From Rhizobiales bacterium 62-17 (GTDB lineage: Bacteria; Pseudomonadota; Alphaproteobacteria; Rhizobiales; Beijerinckiaceae): 64,000 nucleotides of DNA. Where the stretch lies: positions 1,236,166-1,300,165 of the forward strand of contig MKVW01000009.1 in assembly GCA_001898965.1 (NCBI GenBank). The letters run 5' to 3'. The notes beneath the pieces are model-generated. The model saw nothing but the letters and a program-made list of their open reading frames with translations. It had not been told where the DNA came from and made no database searches. Shown in pieces: positions 9,037 through 18,074 of this stretch; the first letter of the stretch is position 1; each line of letters starts with the position of its first letter. Made by a program: the position numbers and the translations under genes.

Positions 9037-10352
9037 TCGGCGGCCAGGATGGTTGAATTGGGATGATGGGTAAAGCCGACGCGTCGGCTGAATTGCGAGG
9101 CTGCCAGCGGATCGAGCCAGGGCTGCATCTGCGCCAGGGCCGGGAAGGATGCTTCGAACACCTCGCGGGGCAGGCGACTGTCCTTATAGGGGTTCACGGC
9201 GCCCCCGGCGCGCAGGGTGATCTGGTCGAGCCGGCTGAGCAGCCGCAGCGTCGCTTCCCCGTGATTGGGTAGGTCGAGCGCCAAGGTCGCGCCCTCGCGC
9301 GGGAACGAGAGAAGGCCGGGCGAAGCCTGCCGGCCGAAGATTTTCAGCACGCTGATGAAGGAATGGATGCCGGCCTCGTGCAGCGCGTTCAGCATCTCGG
9401 CGATGGCCTGTTCGGCCGCGGGCAGGGGCAGAACGCTCTGATGCTGATGAAAGCCACGCGGGCCGTAGGCTTTGTTCCACCCGCCGATGCCGTCGAGCGG
9501 ATAGAAGAACTGCGCGTAGCCGCGCCGCCGTTCGCCTTCTTTCGCCAAGGCAAACTGCGCGGCGTTGAACAGGCCGATGCTGGCGCCGTTCATCAGCGAG
9601 AGAGGCGGCGTGAAGGGCAAAGCGAGGCGCAGACCCTGGCGCTGCGCGGCCGGCGCATCGGCATGATTGGCGCGCATGAACAGGCCGCGCCCCAGCGCCG
9701 CGCCGCGCGCCGAACTGTCGATCCAGGCGACGGAATATTCGTGGGTCGCGTCGCTCTCCGCACTCAGCGTGAAGAACCGGCCGAGTGTTGGAAAGCGGAT
9801 GGTCTCCTCGATGACGTCGGGCGTCGGTGTCGGCTTCAGCGCCAGTTCGATCCAAGTGACGAGGCCGGTCAGGCCCATGCCGCCGATGGTGGCGGCGTAA
9901 AGCCCGGCGTTGCTCTGCGGCGAACAGAGCAGGCGCGCGCCGTCGGAACGGATGAGTTCGAAGGCCCGCACATGGCAACCGAAACTGCCGGCGCGATGAT
10001 GGTTCTTGCCGTGTACGTCATTGGCCAACGCGCCGCCGAGCGTGACGAATTGCGTGCCCGGCGTCACCGGCAGAAACCAGCCGCGTGGCGTCACATGCGC
10101 GATCACGTCGCTAAGGAGAACGCCGGCCTCGGCGCGCAGGAGGCCGCTGTCCGCATTGAAATCGAGAATGCGACTGAGATCGCGGGTGAGGATGGCGGTG
10201 CCGGCCGGCATGGCGCTGTCGCCATAGCTGCGGTTGTTGCCGACGGGCAGATAGGCATGCGTTGGCAGGCTGGCCGAGGCGCTGTCGCGTGGGATCAGGG
10301 CCACGACATCGGCCGTGGCGATCCGTCCCCAGGCGTGCAGCTTGACGCTCAT
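9033..10352 (-). CDS. FAD-linked oxidase, DprE1-like (decaprenylphosphoryl-ribose 2'-oxidase family)
   Basis: A 439-residue protein. The PCMH-type FAD domain is seen in LPVGNNRSYGDSA and the nucleotide loop in TLGGALANDVHGKNHH, followed by IGGMGLTGLV. In the C-terminal substrate domain, LKIFG, LSFPREG and NPYKDSR follow the mycobacterial DprE1 order, with the catalytic Lys kept. DprE1 oxidises decaprenylphosphoryl-ribose as the first half of its epimerisation to arabinose. By eye, the position of the drug-reactive Cys387 of mycobacterial DprE1 is Ala here (LALDLP). The ATG lies one base after the stop of the UbiA gene. The usual partner reductase DprE2 is not in this window. Confidence 0.82.
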   Translation of the reverse strand: MSVKLHAWGRIATADVVALIPRDSASASLPTHAYLPVGNNRSYGDSAMPAGTAILTRDLSRILDFNADSGLLRAEAGVLLSDVIAHVTPRGWFLPVTPGTQFVTLGGALANDVHGKNHHRAGSFGCHVRAFELIRSDGARLLCSPQSNAGLYAATIGGMGLTGLVTWIELALKPTPTPDVIEETIRFPTLGRFFTLSAESDATHEYSVAWIDSSARGAALGRGLFMRANHADAPAAQRQGLRLALPFTPPLSLMNGASIGLFNAAQFALAKEGERRRGYAQFFYPLDGIGGWNKAYGPRGFHQHQSVLPLPAAEQAIAEMLNALHEAGIHSFISVLKIFGRQASPGLLSFPREGATLALDLPNHGEATLRLLSRLDQITLRAGGAVNPYKDSRLPREVFEASFPALAQMQPWLDPLAASQFSRRVGFTHHPNSTILAAE

Positions 10353-10353
10353 G

Positions 10354-11658
10354 TCAGAACCACGTCGCCGCGAGCATCACGACGATCGCCGCCGCGCCGA
10401 TCAGATGGCTGCGCCAGTCGCGGAGCAGGAAATGCACGGGATCGTCGATCAATTCGCGTCGTTTGGCGAGAAACCACATGCGCGCCATCAGATAGAGCAG
10501 CATCGGGCAGATCAGCCAGATCAGCTCCGGCGTTTTATACAACCCGTTGCGGCCGGCGCGATCGACATAGAGCGCCAACACCAGAACCGCCGAGAAAGCA
10601 CTGGCAACGCCAAGTTGTGACACCATGTCGATGTCGCCATAGCGATAGCCACGCCCCATCACTCGCTTTTCGTTGATGTCATCGACCGTGACCGTATCGA
10701 GCTCCACATAGCGTTTCACCAGCGCCAGGCTGAGAAACAGGAACATCGACAGGGCGAGCAGCCAGAACGACAGTTCGATGCCAGTGGCGGCATTGCCGGC
10801 GAGAATGCGCAGCGTGTAGGAGGCCGACAGCGACAGCACGTCGACCATCAGCCGCCGTTTGAGATAAAACGTATAGGCGAAATTCAGCACCACATAGGCA
10901 CCGATCGTCGCCGAGAACAGCGGTGGCAGTTGCGAGGCGATCAAGGTCGCGCCGATCAACAGCACGGGGATCAGCACGAGACCGTGCGAAACCGGCAAGG
11001 CACCGCTGGCGAAGGGGCGGTTGCGCTTGGTCGGATGGCGGCGATCCTGCTTCAGATCCATGATGTCGTTGAGCAGATAGATCGACGAGGCCACCAGGCC
11101 GAGGCAAAGGAAGGCGAGCAGGGTAGCGATGAAAACCGGAATTTCTTCGAGCCTATGCGCCAGCACGGCGGGCGCGAAGACGAGAATGTTCTTCGACCAC
11201 TGCTCCAGACGCATCGCTTTGGCATAGGCGCGTAGTTTCGCCCGCAGCGATCGTGCCGGCCCGCTCGTCAGTTGAATCTGAGATGAGGTCGGCGGCGCGG
11301 CGTCGCTCATGCCGAGATCGGAGTTGCCGAGGCCCAGATGTCGCGCGATCGGATCCGACCAGGCGGCGGGCAGTGTGCTTTCCACGACGACCTTGGCGCC
11401 GTTGGCCTGCGCTTCGTTCACACGTTGAATTTCGGCGGCGTTATAGACAAAGGCAGAGGGATCGATCGGCAATTCATCCGCCAGGGCGGCGGTGAGGCTT
11501 TGTTTGCGGCGGAAGACGCGGCCGAGCGCCCGCAGCAGGGCCATCGGCTTCGCTTTGAGCGAAATCGCCCATGTTTCGACGGGCGCGTTGGAGCGCAAAA
11601 GGTCACGGTCGAGATTGACCGCGATCGTTTGGCCGCCGCCCTGCAGTCCCTGTAACAT
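10354..11658 (-). CDS. UbiA-family prenyltransferase (DPPR synthase-like) with degenerate N-terminal HAD domain
   Basis: A 434-residue protein. From about residue 150 it is a polytopic UbiA enzyme with the prenyl-diphosphate/Mg2+ motif NDIMDLKQDRRHPTKRNRP, most like decaprenyl-phosphate phosphoribosyltransferase (DPPR synthase), which joins PRPP to a polyprenyl phosphate. The first 120 residues look like the remains of the HAD phosphatase domain fused to UbiA in related bacteria: motif I reads NLDRD instead of DxDGT, and the later Lys and Asp motifs are missing. The N-terminal part is thus probably not catalytic. It is the first gene of a coupled cassette with the DprE1-like oxidase and a membrane protein. 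Confidence 0.8.
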   Translation of the reverse strand: MLQGLQGGGQTIAVNLDRDLLRSNAPVETWAISLKAKPMALLRALGRVFRRKQSLTAALADELPIDPSAFVYNAAEIQRVNEAQANGAKVVVESTLPAAWSDPIARHLGLGNSDLGMSDAAPPTSSQIQLTSGPARSLRAKLRAYAKAMRLEQWSKNILVFAPAVLAHRLEEIPVFIATLLAFLCLGLVASSIYLLNDIMDLKQDRRHPTKRNRPFASGALPVSHGLVLIPVLLIGATLIASQLPPLFSATIGAYVVLNFAYTFYLKRRLMVDVLSLSASYTLRILAGNAATGIELSFWLLALSMFLFLSLALVKRYVELDTVTVDDINEKRVMGRGYRYGDIDMVSQLGVASAFSAVLVLALYVDRAGRNGLYKTPELIWLICPMLLYLMARMWFLAKRRELIDDPVHFLLRDWRSHLIGAAAIVVMLAATWF

Positions 11659-11946
11659 CTGCGTCAGCTCGTGAATTTGTATGGCCGCACAATAGCATGC
11701 CGGCTCGCGGAAAAATGAATTCTCAGCCGGATGGTGAACAAAATCGGGATTTTGTCGGGAGACGGATGGTTAACCTTTTGTTAACGTTAACAATTGGTTA
11801 AATCGCTCGTTCCCTTGCTCCGCGCACGCTTCCTCAAATGACCGTGCGTGCCGTCGGCTTGGCCGTGGACGAACGCTGAAAAACGGCGCAAGAATTGGAA
11901 AATACGAAATAGAAAATATCCAAGCCAAAACATCTGGGAGGCGCCA

Positions 11947-12402
11947 ATGGCCAAAATGTCACTCAACGTGGACGGCCGCGTCCATGCGATCGATGCAGAC
12001 GGCGACATGCCGCTGCTCTATGCGCTGCGCGATGATCTCGGTTTGAAAAATCCCCGCTTCGGCTGCGGCCTGGCGCAATGCGGCGCCTGCACGGTTCTGG
12101 TCGATGGCGAGCCGGTGCGCTCCTGCATCACGCCCGTGGAGTCTCTGGGCGCGTCGAAGGTGACGACCCTGGCCGGCCTCGGCAATGGCAAGGCGCATAA
12201 AATCCAGGAGGCCTTCATCGCCGAAGAGGTGCCGCAATGCGGCTACTGTCTCAACGGCTGGCTAATGACTGCTGCCGCCTTCCTCGAAAAGACGCCGAAG
12301 CCGAGCGATGCGCAAATTCGCGATGCGATGAGCGGATTGAAATGTCGCTGCGGCACCCATGTTGCCATCCTGCGCGCCATCAAGCGCGCCGCTCAGGCTT
12401 GA
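11947..12402 (+). CDS. (2Fe-2S)-binding small subunit of a molybdenum hydroxylase (IorA-like)
   Basis: A 151-residue protein with both iron-sulfur clusters of xanthine-oxidase-family small subunits: the plant-ferredoxin-type set CGLAQCGACTVLVDG...SC in the first half and the QCGYC...CRCGTH set in the second. It passes electrons from the molybdopterin subunit. The start is ATG 11947 with GGGAGG seven bases upstream; an open frame running back to 11848 lacks such a site. No signal peptide is present, so it probably travels with the Tat-exported large subunit encoded ten bases downstream. No FAD subunit is present, as expected for the isoquinoline-oxidoreductase type, which normally uses a cytochrome c acceptor. 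Confidence 0.9.
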   Translation: MAKMSLNVDGRVHAIDADGDMPLLYALRDDLGLKNPRFGCGLAQCGACTVLVDGEPVRSCITPVESLGASKVTTLAGLGNGKAHKIQEAFIAEEVPQCGYCLNGWLMTAAAFLEKTPKPSDAQIRDAMSGLKCRCGTHVAILRAIKRAAQA

Positions 12403-12412
12403 GGAGGCGCAC

Positions 12413-14671
12413 ATGACCCTGCAACTCAATCGCCGCAATTTCCTTGCTTCCACCGGCGCTCTCACCGTCGCCGTCGTTCTGCCGGGCGCTGCGGCCCGTG
12501 CCGCCGTCTTCGGCGCCGACAAACGTCCGCCGCTCGATCCGAGAAATCTCTCCTCCTATATCACCGTCAATGCCGATGGCTCCGTCATCGCCTATTGGGG
12601 CAAGATGGACATGGGCCAGGGCACCGATCTCGGCTGCGCCCAGATGGTCGCCGAGGAACTCGATCTGCCGGTGGCGAAAGTCTCCATCGACCAGGGCGAC
12701 AGCGGTACCAGCGTCAATCAGGGCGGTGCCTCGGGCTCGACCGGCATTCAGATGGGCGGTGTGGCACTGGCCAGCGCTGCCGCTGAAGCGCGCTTCCAGC
12801 TCGTCGCCATGGCGTCTAAACATCTCGGCGTGCCGGCCGAAGAGCTGACAGTCACCGACGGTGTCGTCCATTCCCGCGCCGATGCGAACAAGAAGGTCTC
12901 CTATGGCGAACTGATCGGCGGCCGTTTCTTCGACACGCAGCTCGAATGGAACAAGCAGATCGGCAATGCTTTGTTCGTCAAAGGCCAGGGCCAACGCAAG
13001 AAACCCGCCGATTATAAGGTGATCGGCACCTCGCCGGCGCGTCGCGACGTCGGGCCGAAGGTGATGGGCACCATCGATTATGTGGTCGACATCAAAGTAC
13101 CTGGCATGGTGCATGCGCGCGTCATCCGCCCGCCGGTGGCCGGCGCCGAGCCGGTGACTGTCGATGAAGCCTCGGTGAAAAATATTCCCGGCGTTCAGAT
13201 CGTGCGCGAGAAGGCCTTTCTCGCCGTACTGGCGCCGCGCGAATATGATGCGGTGAAGGCGGCGCGCGATCTGAAAGTGACCTGGTCCGACGTTAAGCCG
13301 CCTTTCCCGGACCAGAACAAGCTCTACGACCATATTCGCAATGCGCCCGTCGTTGCCAAGGGCGGCGACAAGGATGTCGGCGATGTCGACGCGACGTTCG
13401 CCGGCGCCGCGCGGGTGATCGAGGCGACCTACGAATGGCCGTTCCAGTCCCATGCCAGCATGGGGCCAGCCTGCGCCGTGATTGAAATGGGGCAGGGCGA
13501 AGCCACCCTCTACACCGGTTCGCAGAAGCCGCATTTCGCCGGCGAAGGCGCGGCCGTCATGCTCAATCTGCCGAAGGACAAAGTGCGCGGCATCTGGGTG
13601 CCGGGCCCCGGCTCCTATGGCCGCAACGATGCCGGCGACGCGGTGGCCGATGCCGCTTTGATCGCACGGCTCACCGGCAAGTCGGTGCGCGTCATCGGCA
13701 CGCGCCAGGATGGCACCGGCTGGGATCCGAAAGGCCCGGCCTCCGTGCACAAGGCGCGCGCCGCCGTCGACAAGGACGGCAATATCATCGCCTGGGATTT
13801 TTCTTCGAAGGGCTTTTCGCGTCTCGATGTCAGCAGCAATGAGAGCGCCGCCGCCGACACCTTGGCCGGCCAGGCGATCGGCGTGCCACTGAAGCCGACC
13901 AATGTGTTCAACACGCCGGAGGAAAGCTATCGCTTCACCGCCAAGCGCAAGACCTGGGAGACGGTGCCGCCACTGCTCGATCGCGGCTCGCCGCTGCGCG
14001 GTGCGCATTTGCGTGACCCGCTCGGGCCGCAACTACACTTTGCCAGCGAAAGCTTCATCGACGAGATTGCTTTCGCCACCAATCAGGACCCGGTGGCCTT
14101 CCGCCTGAAACATCTGGCCGAGCCGCGCGACATCGCCGTGGTGAAAGCTGCCGCCGAGAAAGCCGACTGGCAGCCGCGCACGTCGGCGCGCAAACAGGTG
14201 AGCGGCGAGATCGCGCGCGGCCAGGGCATTGCCTATGCGCAGCGCAGCGGCACCCGCTCCGCCATCGTCGCTGAAGTGGAGGTGAACCTGAAGACCGGCA
14301 AGGTCTGGGGGCGCAAATTCACCGTGGCGCATGATTGCGGCGTCATCATCAATCCGCGCCAGCTCACCGCGACCATCGAAGGCAATGTGGTGCAGGGCAT
14401 GTCGCGGGCGATCTGGGAAGAGGTGAAGTTCGACGACAAGAACGTCACCAGCATCGATTGGCAGACCTATCCGATCCTCGACATGACCGAGGCGCCGGAG
14501 ACGATCGACGTGGTGTTGATCAACAGGCCGGAGCTTGCGCCCTCGGGCGCCGGGGAAAGCTCCATGCGCCCGCTCGCCGCCGCCGTGGCCAATGCCATCT
14601 ACGACGCCACGGGCCTGCGCCTGCGGCAGGCGCCGTTCACGCCGGATCGGCTGAAGGCGGGATTGGCGTAG
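12413..14671 (+). CDS. Molybdopterin-binding large subunit, Tat-exported aldehyde/isoquinoline oxidoreductase family (IorB-like)
   Basis: A 752-residue protein. It begins with a Tat signal (NRRNFLASTGALTVAVVLP ending ARAA) and continues with the molybdopterin-cytosine-dinucleotide fold: GKMDMGQGTDLG, QGGASGSTGIQMGG, GPGSYGRNDAGD and the C-terminal PSGAGESSMRPLAAAV carrying the catalytic Glu. This family hydroxylates N-heterocycles or oxidises aldehydes in the periplasm. The ATG follows GAGGAGGCGCAC directly after the small-subunit stop, so the two are cotranscribed. No cytochrome c subunit follows; a REP-like repeat and the convergent polA end the unit. The substrate cannot be told from sequence. 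Confidence 0.9.
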   Translation: MTLQLNRRNFLASTGALTVAVVLPGAAARAAVFGADKRPPLDPRNLSSYITVNADGSVIAYWGKMDMGQGTDLGCAQMVAEELDLPVAKVSIDQGDSGTSVNQGGASGSTGIQMGGVALASAAAEARFQLVAMASKHLGVPAEELTVTDGVVHSRADANKKVSYGELIGGRFFDTQLEWNKQIGNALFVKGQGQRKKPADYKVIGTSPARRDVGPKVMGTIDYVVDIKVPGMVHARVIRPPVAGAEPVTVDEASVKNIPGVQIVREKAFLAVLAPREYDAVKAARDLKVTWSDVKPPFPDQNKLYDHIRNAPVVAKGGDKDVGDVDATFAGAARVIEATYEWPFQSHASMGPACAVIEMGQGEATLYTGSQKPHFAGEGAAVMLNLPKDKVRGIWVPGPGSYGRNDAGDAVADAALIARLTGKSVRVIGTRQDGTGWDPKGPASVHKARAAVDKDGNIIAWDFSSKGFSRLDVSSNESAAADTLAGQAIGVPLKPTNVFNTPEESYRFTAKRKTWETVPPLLDRGSPLRGAHLRDPLGPQLHFASESFIDEIAFATNQDPVAFRLKHLAEPRDIAVVKAAAEKADWQPRTSARKQVSGEIARGQGIAYAQRSGTRSAIVAEVEVNLKTGKVWGRKFTVAHDCGVIINPRQLTATIEGNVVQGMSRAIWEEVKFDDKNVTSIDWQTYPILDMTEAPETIDVVLINRPELAPSGAGESSMRPLAAAVANAIYDATGLRLRQAPFTPDRLKAGLA

Positions 14672-14710
14672 CACGCGTAGCGCTGCTTTGGAGCACGTGG
14701 CCGAAGCCTA

Positions 14711-14843
14711 GGTGTCATCCCGGACACGCGCAGCGTGATCCGGGATCCAGGGGCAAACGCTTCAACGTGCCTTTAAAGCGCAAACACTCTACCACACACC
14801 CCTGGTTCCCGGATCGCACCTGCGGTGCGTCCGGGATGACACT
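14711..14843. repeat. Pair of REP-like palindromic repeats in inverted orientation
   Basis: Two arms of about 40 bases, each built around GTGTCATCCCGGA and TCCGGGATCCAGGGG or its near match, face each other across a 50-base spacer between the convergent molybdenum hydroxylase and polA genes. Each arm is itself a palindrome (CGGA...TCCGG with a GC-rich loop). A single further copy lies at 39967-40014. This is the size and place typical of REP elements moved by RAYT transposases; no such transposase is in the window. In transcripts it would fold into a long hairpin and could act as a terminator or 3'-end stabiliser for both genes. Confidence 0.8.
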
Positions 14844-14891
14844 GAAGCGCACAAAGCGCGCTGCGTCATGTTGTTAGGGGAAGTGGCAGCC

Positions 14892-17800
14892 TCAGTGCGC
14901 CTCGTCCCAGTTATGCGCGGCCTTGGCGTCAACCTGCAGCGGCACGGAGAGCTGCACGGCCGGATGTGGCGCCTCGACCATGATCTGCCGCACGACCTTG
15001 ATGGTCGCATCCACCTCGGTCTCGGGCACTTCGAACACCAGTTCGTCATGCACCTGCAGCAGCATCTGCGCATTCAGCTTCGCCGCCGCCAGGGCATCAT
15101 CCATGCGCACCATGGCGCGGCGGATGATGTCGGCGGCCGAGCCCTGGATCGGCGCGTTGATCGCGGCGCGTTCGTTGAAGGCACGCTCTGAAGGGTTAGA
15201 GGCGGTGATGCGCGGATAGTGGCAGCGCCGGCCGAAGATCGTCGTCACATAACCCTGTTCGCGGCAAATCTTCTTCGTCGCGTCCATATAATCACGGATG
15301 CCGGGGAAGCGTTCGAAATATTTGCGGATATAGGCGCCGGCTTCTTCACGCGGAATGCCGAGCTGGTTGGCAAGGCCGAAAGCCGACATGCCGTAGATGA
15401 TGCCGAAATTGATCGCCTTGGCGCGGCGGCGCACTTCGCTCGGCATGCCCTCGATCGGCACGTTGAACATTTCAGAGGCCGTCATCGCGTGAATGTCGAG
15501 GCCGTTGTCGAAAGCCGTCTTCAATTGCGGAATATCGGCGATATGAGCGAGCAGTCGCAGCTCGATCTGCGAATAGTCGGCGGAGATGAGCTTGTTGCCC
15601 GGCGCTGCGATGAAAGCCGTGCGGATCTTGCGGCCCGCCTCGTTGCGCACCGGAATATTCTGCAGGTTCGGTTCCGACGACGACAGGCGGCCGGTCGTCG
15701 TCGCCGCCAGCGCGTAGGAGGTGTGAACGCGATGGGTTTGCGGGTTCACATATTCGGGCAGAGCGTCCGTGTAGGTCGATTTCAGCTTCTGCAATTGCCG
15801 CCAGTCGAGAATGCGCGCCGGCAGCTCGTGGCCTTCCTCGGCGAGGTCTTCGAGCACGCCGGCGGCGGTGGACCAGGCGCCGGTGGCGGTCTTCTTGCCG
15901 CCGGGCAGGCCCATCTTGCCGAACAGAATGTCACCCAGCTGTTTCGGCGAGCCTAGATTGAAGCTCTCGCCCGCCAGTGCCTGGATTTCCGCTTCGAGCC
16001 GCGCCATGCCTTGCGCGAATTCGCCCGACAGCCGCGACAGGATTTGGCGGTCGATCGAAATGCCGCGCCGTTCCATGCGCGCCAAAGTGTCGATCATCGG
16101 CCGTTCCAGCGTCTCGTAGATGCTGTTCATGCGCTCGGCGACAAGGCGCGGCTTCAGCACGTTCCACAGCCGCAAGGTGACGTCGGTATCCTCAGCCGAA
16201 TATTCGGTCGCCTTCTCGATGTTGACGCGGGCAAAGCCAATGAAATTGCGGCCGGTGCCAGCCACTTCGCCGAAGGGAATGGGCTTGTGGCCGAGAATCT
16301 TTTCCGACAGCACGTCCATGCCGTGATCGCTGCGGCCGGCATCGAGCACATAGGACATGAGCAGTGTGTCTTCGACCGGCGCCATGGTGATGCCGTGCTG
16401 GCGCAACACGATCCAATCGAATTTGGCGTTATGGGCGATCTTCAACACACTCGGATCTTCGAGAATCGGTTTGACGCGGGCGAGCACCGCATCGAGGGTC
16501 AATTGCCCCGGCACCAGTTCGCCGCCGCCGAAGAGATCGCCGCCACCTTCGCCGCGATGGCCAATCGGCACATAGAAAGCTTCGCCCGGCTTGGCGCAGA
16601 AGGAGAGGCCGACGAGCTGCGTCTGCTGCGGATCGAGCGAGGAGGTTTCCGTGTCGATGGCGACGCGGCCGATGTCATAGGCGGAAGCGATCACCGCATC
16701 GAGCGCATCGAGCGAAGTGATGGTCTGGTATTTTTTCAGATCGAAGGCCATCGAACGGAAGGCTTCGGCGCGCGCGCTGGCGAGCGCGCCGGGGCCGGTG
16801 GCGATGACGGCTGATGGCGCCTGCTCGCCATAGCGGGCGTTCTTGCGTGGGCCGTTGCTTTCGCTCTTGCCATTCGAAGCTTCGGCCGCGACGGGCGCTG
16901 CCGGTTCCGGTTCGGCGGCGGCCTCGCCGTTGCGGCCTCGCCAGCCGCCAGGGCCGACGAGGCGCGGATCGGCCTCGATCTCGTTGGCATCGACGGAGAA
17001 GATTTCCGCCGCGCGCCGGGTGATGACGGAAAATTCCATTGCCTTGAGGAAGGACACGAGGGTCTTGCCGTCGGGTGGATTGAGCGTGAGATCGTCGATC
17101 GGCGTCAGCACCTTCACGTCGTCGACCAGGGTCACCAGCTTTTTCGAGATGCGGATCTTCTCGATGTTTTCCGGATTGGTCAGGGTCTCGCGGCGTTTCG
17201 GCTGCTTGATTTCGCCGGCCCGCGCCAGGAGCGCATCGAGGTCGCCATATTCGGTGATGAGCTGCGCGGCGGTCTTGATGCCGATGCCCGGCGCGCCCGG
17301 CACGTCGTCGGTGGAATCGCCGGCGAGCGCCTGCACATCGATCACCTTGTTGGCCGGCACGCCGAAATAATCCTGCACTTCCGCTTCGCCGATGCGCCGC
17401 TCTTCGCGCGCCCCCGCATTGCCGGCGATGCCGGAGGCGGGATCGTACATGGAAACGCCCGGCTGGATGAGCTGCATCAGATCCTTGTCGGCGGAGACGA
17501 TCAGCACGTCGGCGCCGCGCTCGCGCGCCTGGCGCGCATAGGTGGCGATCAGATCGTCGGCCTCATAGACATCCTGCTCGACCGGCAACAGACCGAAGGC
17601 GCGCACCGCTTCGCGCATCAGCGGGAATTGCGGAATGAGATCTTCCGGCGGTTCGGAGCGGTTGCCCTTGTAGGGCGGATAGATTTCCTTGCGGAACGAG
17701 TTTTCCGACTTGTCGAAAATGATGGCGAGATGGGTCGGCATGATGCCCATCGCGCCTTTTTCGATGAACTGGAATAGTTTCGTGCAGAACAGGCGCACGG

Positions 17801-17942
17801 CGCCATTGGGCAGCCGGTCGGAGCGATAATTGTATTTCGCGTCCTGGCGCATCGATTGGAAATAGGCGCGGAAGACGAAGGACGATCCATCGACGAGGAA
17901 AATGTGGTCGCCCTTGGACAGGGGCTTGTGCGTCGGAGCCAT
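14892..17942 (-). CDS. polA: DNA polymerase I
   Basis: A 1016-residue family-A polymerase with all three domains. The N-terminal 5'-3' exonuclease starts HIFLVDGSSFVFRAYF and keeps the acidic cluster in YEADDLIATYA and VSADKDLMQL. The 3'-5' proofreading domain keeps its DxE (VAIDTETSS) and YSAEDTDV motifs and so looks active. The polymerase domain has motif A SADYSQIELRLLAHI, motif B RRRAKAINFGIIYGMSAFGL and motif C QVHDELVFE. A low-complexity Ala/Glu/Pro-rich linker lies near residues 330-390. It fills gaps in excision repair and removes RNA primers. Start at ATG 17942 rather than nine codons upstream, since homologues begin near this point. Confidence 0.96.
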   Translation of the reverse strand: MAPTHKPLSKGDHIFLVDGSSFVFRAYFQSMRQDAKYNYRSDRLPNGAVRLFCTKLFQFIEKGAMGIMPTHLAIIFDKSENSFRKEIYPPYKGNRSEPPEDLIPQFPLMREAVRAFGLLPVEQDVYEADDLIATYARQARERGADVLIVSADKDLMQLIQPGVSMYDPASGIAGNAGAREERRIGEAEVQDYFGVPANKVIDVQALAGDSTDDVPGAPGIGIKTAAQLITEYGDLDALLARAGEIKQPKRRETLTNPENIEKIRISKKLVTLVDDVKVLTPIDDLTLNPPDGKTLVSFLKAMEFSVITRRAAEIFSVDANEIEADPRLVGPGGWRGRNGEAAAEPEPAAPVAAEASNGKSESNGPRKNARYGEQAPSAVIATGPGALASARAEAFRSMAFDLKKYQTITSLDALDAVIASAYDIGRVAIDTETSSLDPQQTQLVGLSFCAKPGEAFYVPIGHRGEGGGDLFGGGELVPGQLTLDAVLARVKPILEDPSVLKIAHNAKFDWIVLRQHGITMAPVEDTLLMSYVLDAGRSDHGMDVLSEKILGHKPIPFGEVAGTGRNFIGFARVNIEKATEYSAEDTDVTLRLWNVLKPRLVAERMNSIYETLERPMIDTLARMERRGISIDRQILSRLSGEFAQGMARLEAEIQALAGESFNLGSPKQLGDILFGKMGLPGGKKTATGAWSTAAGVLEDLAEEGHELPARILDWRQLQKLKSTYTDALPEYVNPQTHRVHTSYALAATTTGRLSSSEPNLQNIPVRNEAGRKIRTAFIAAPGNKLISADYSQIELRLLAHIADIPQLKTAFDNGLDIHAMTASEMFNVPIEGMPSEVRRRAKAINFGIIYGMSAFGLANQLGIPREEAGAYIRKYFERFPGIRDYMDATKKICREQGYVTTIFGRRCHYPRITASNPSERAFNERAAINAPIQGSAADIIRRAMVRMDDALAAAKLNAQMLLQVHDELVFEVPETEVDATIKVVRQIMVEAPHPAVQLSVPLQVDAKAAHNWDEAH

Positions 17943-18074
17943 GGTCTCGCTGCGGGAATGTTGCGGCAAATGCGGGCCCGCAGTTTAGCCGCTCCGCCGC
18001 AGCGATGCTATGCGTGGAATGCCGCTATCCCCGTCTCAGACCGAAAAACGCGGGGTAAAATCTTCGGCAAAACC

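Noticed and set aside
12380..14032. A 550-codon open frame antisense to the molybdenum hydroxylase large subunit
   Set aside because: It mirrors a well-supported gene codon by codon, is rich in His/Arg/Asp as antisense frames of GC-rich genes are, and shows no family motif or ribosome site.
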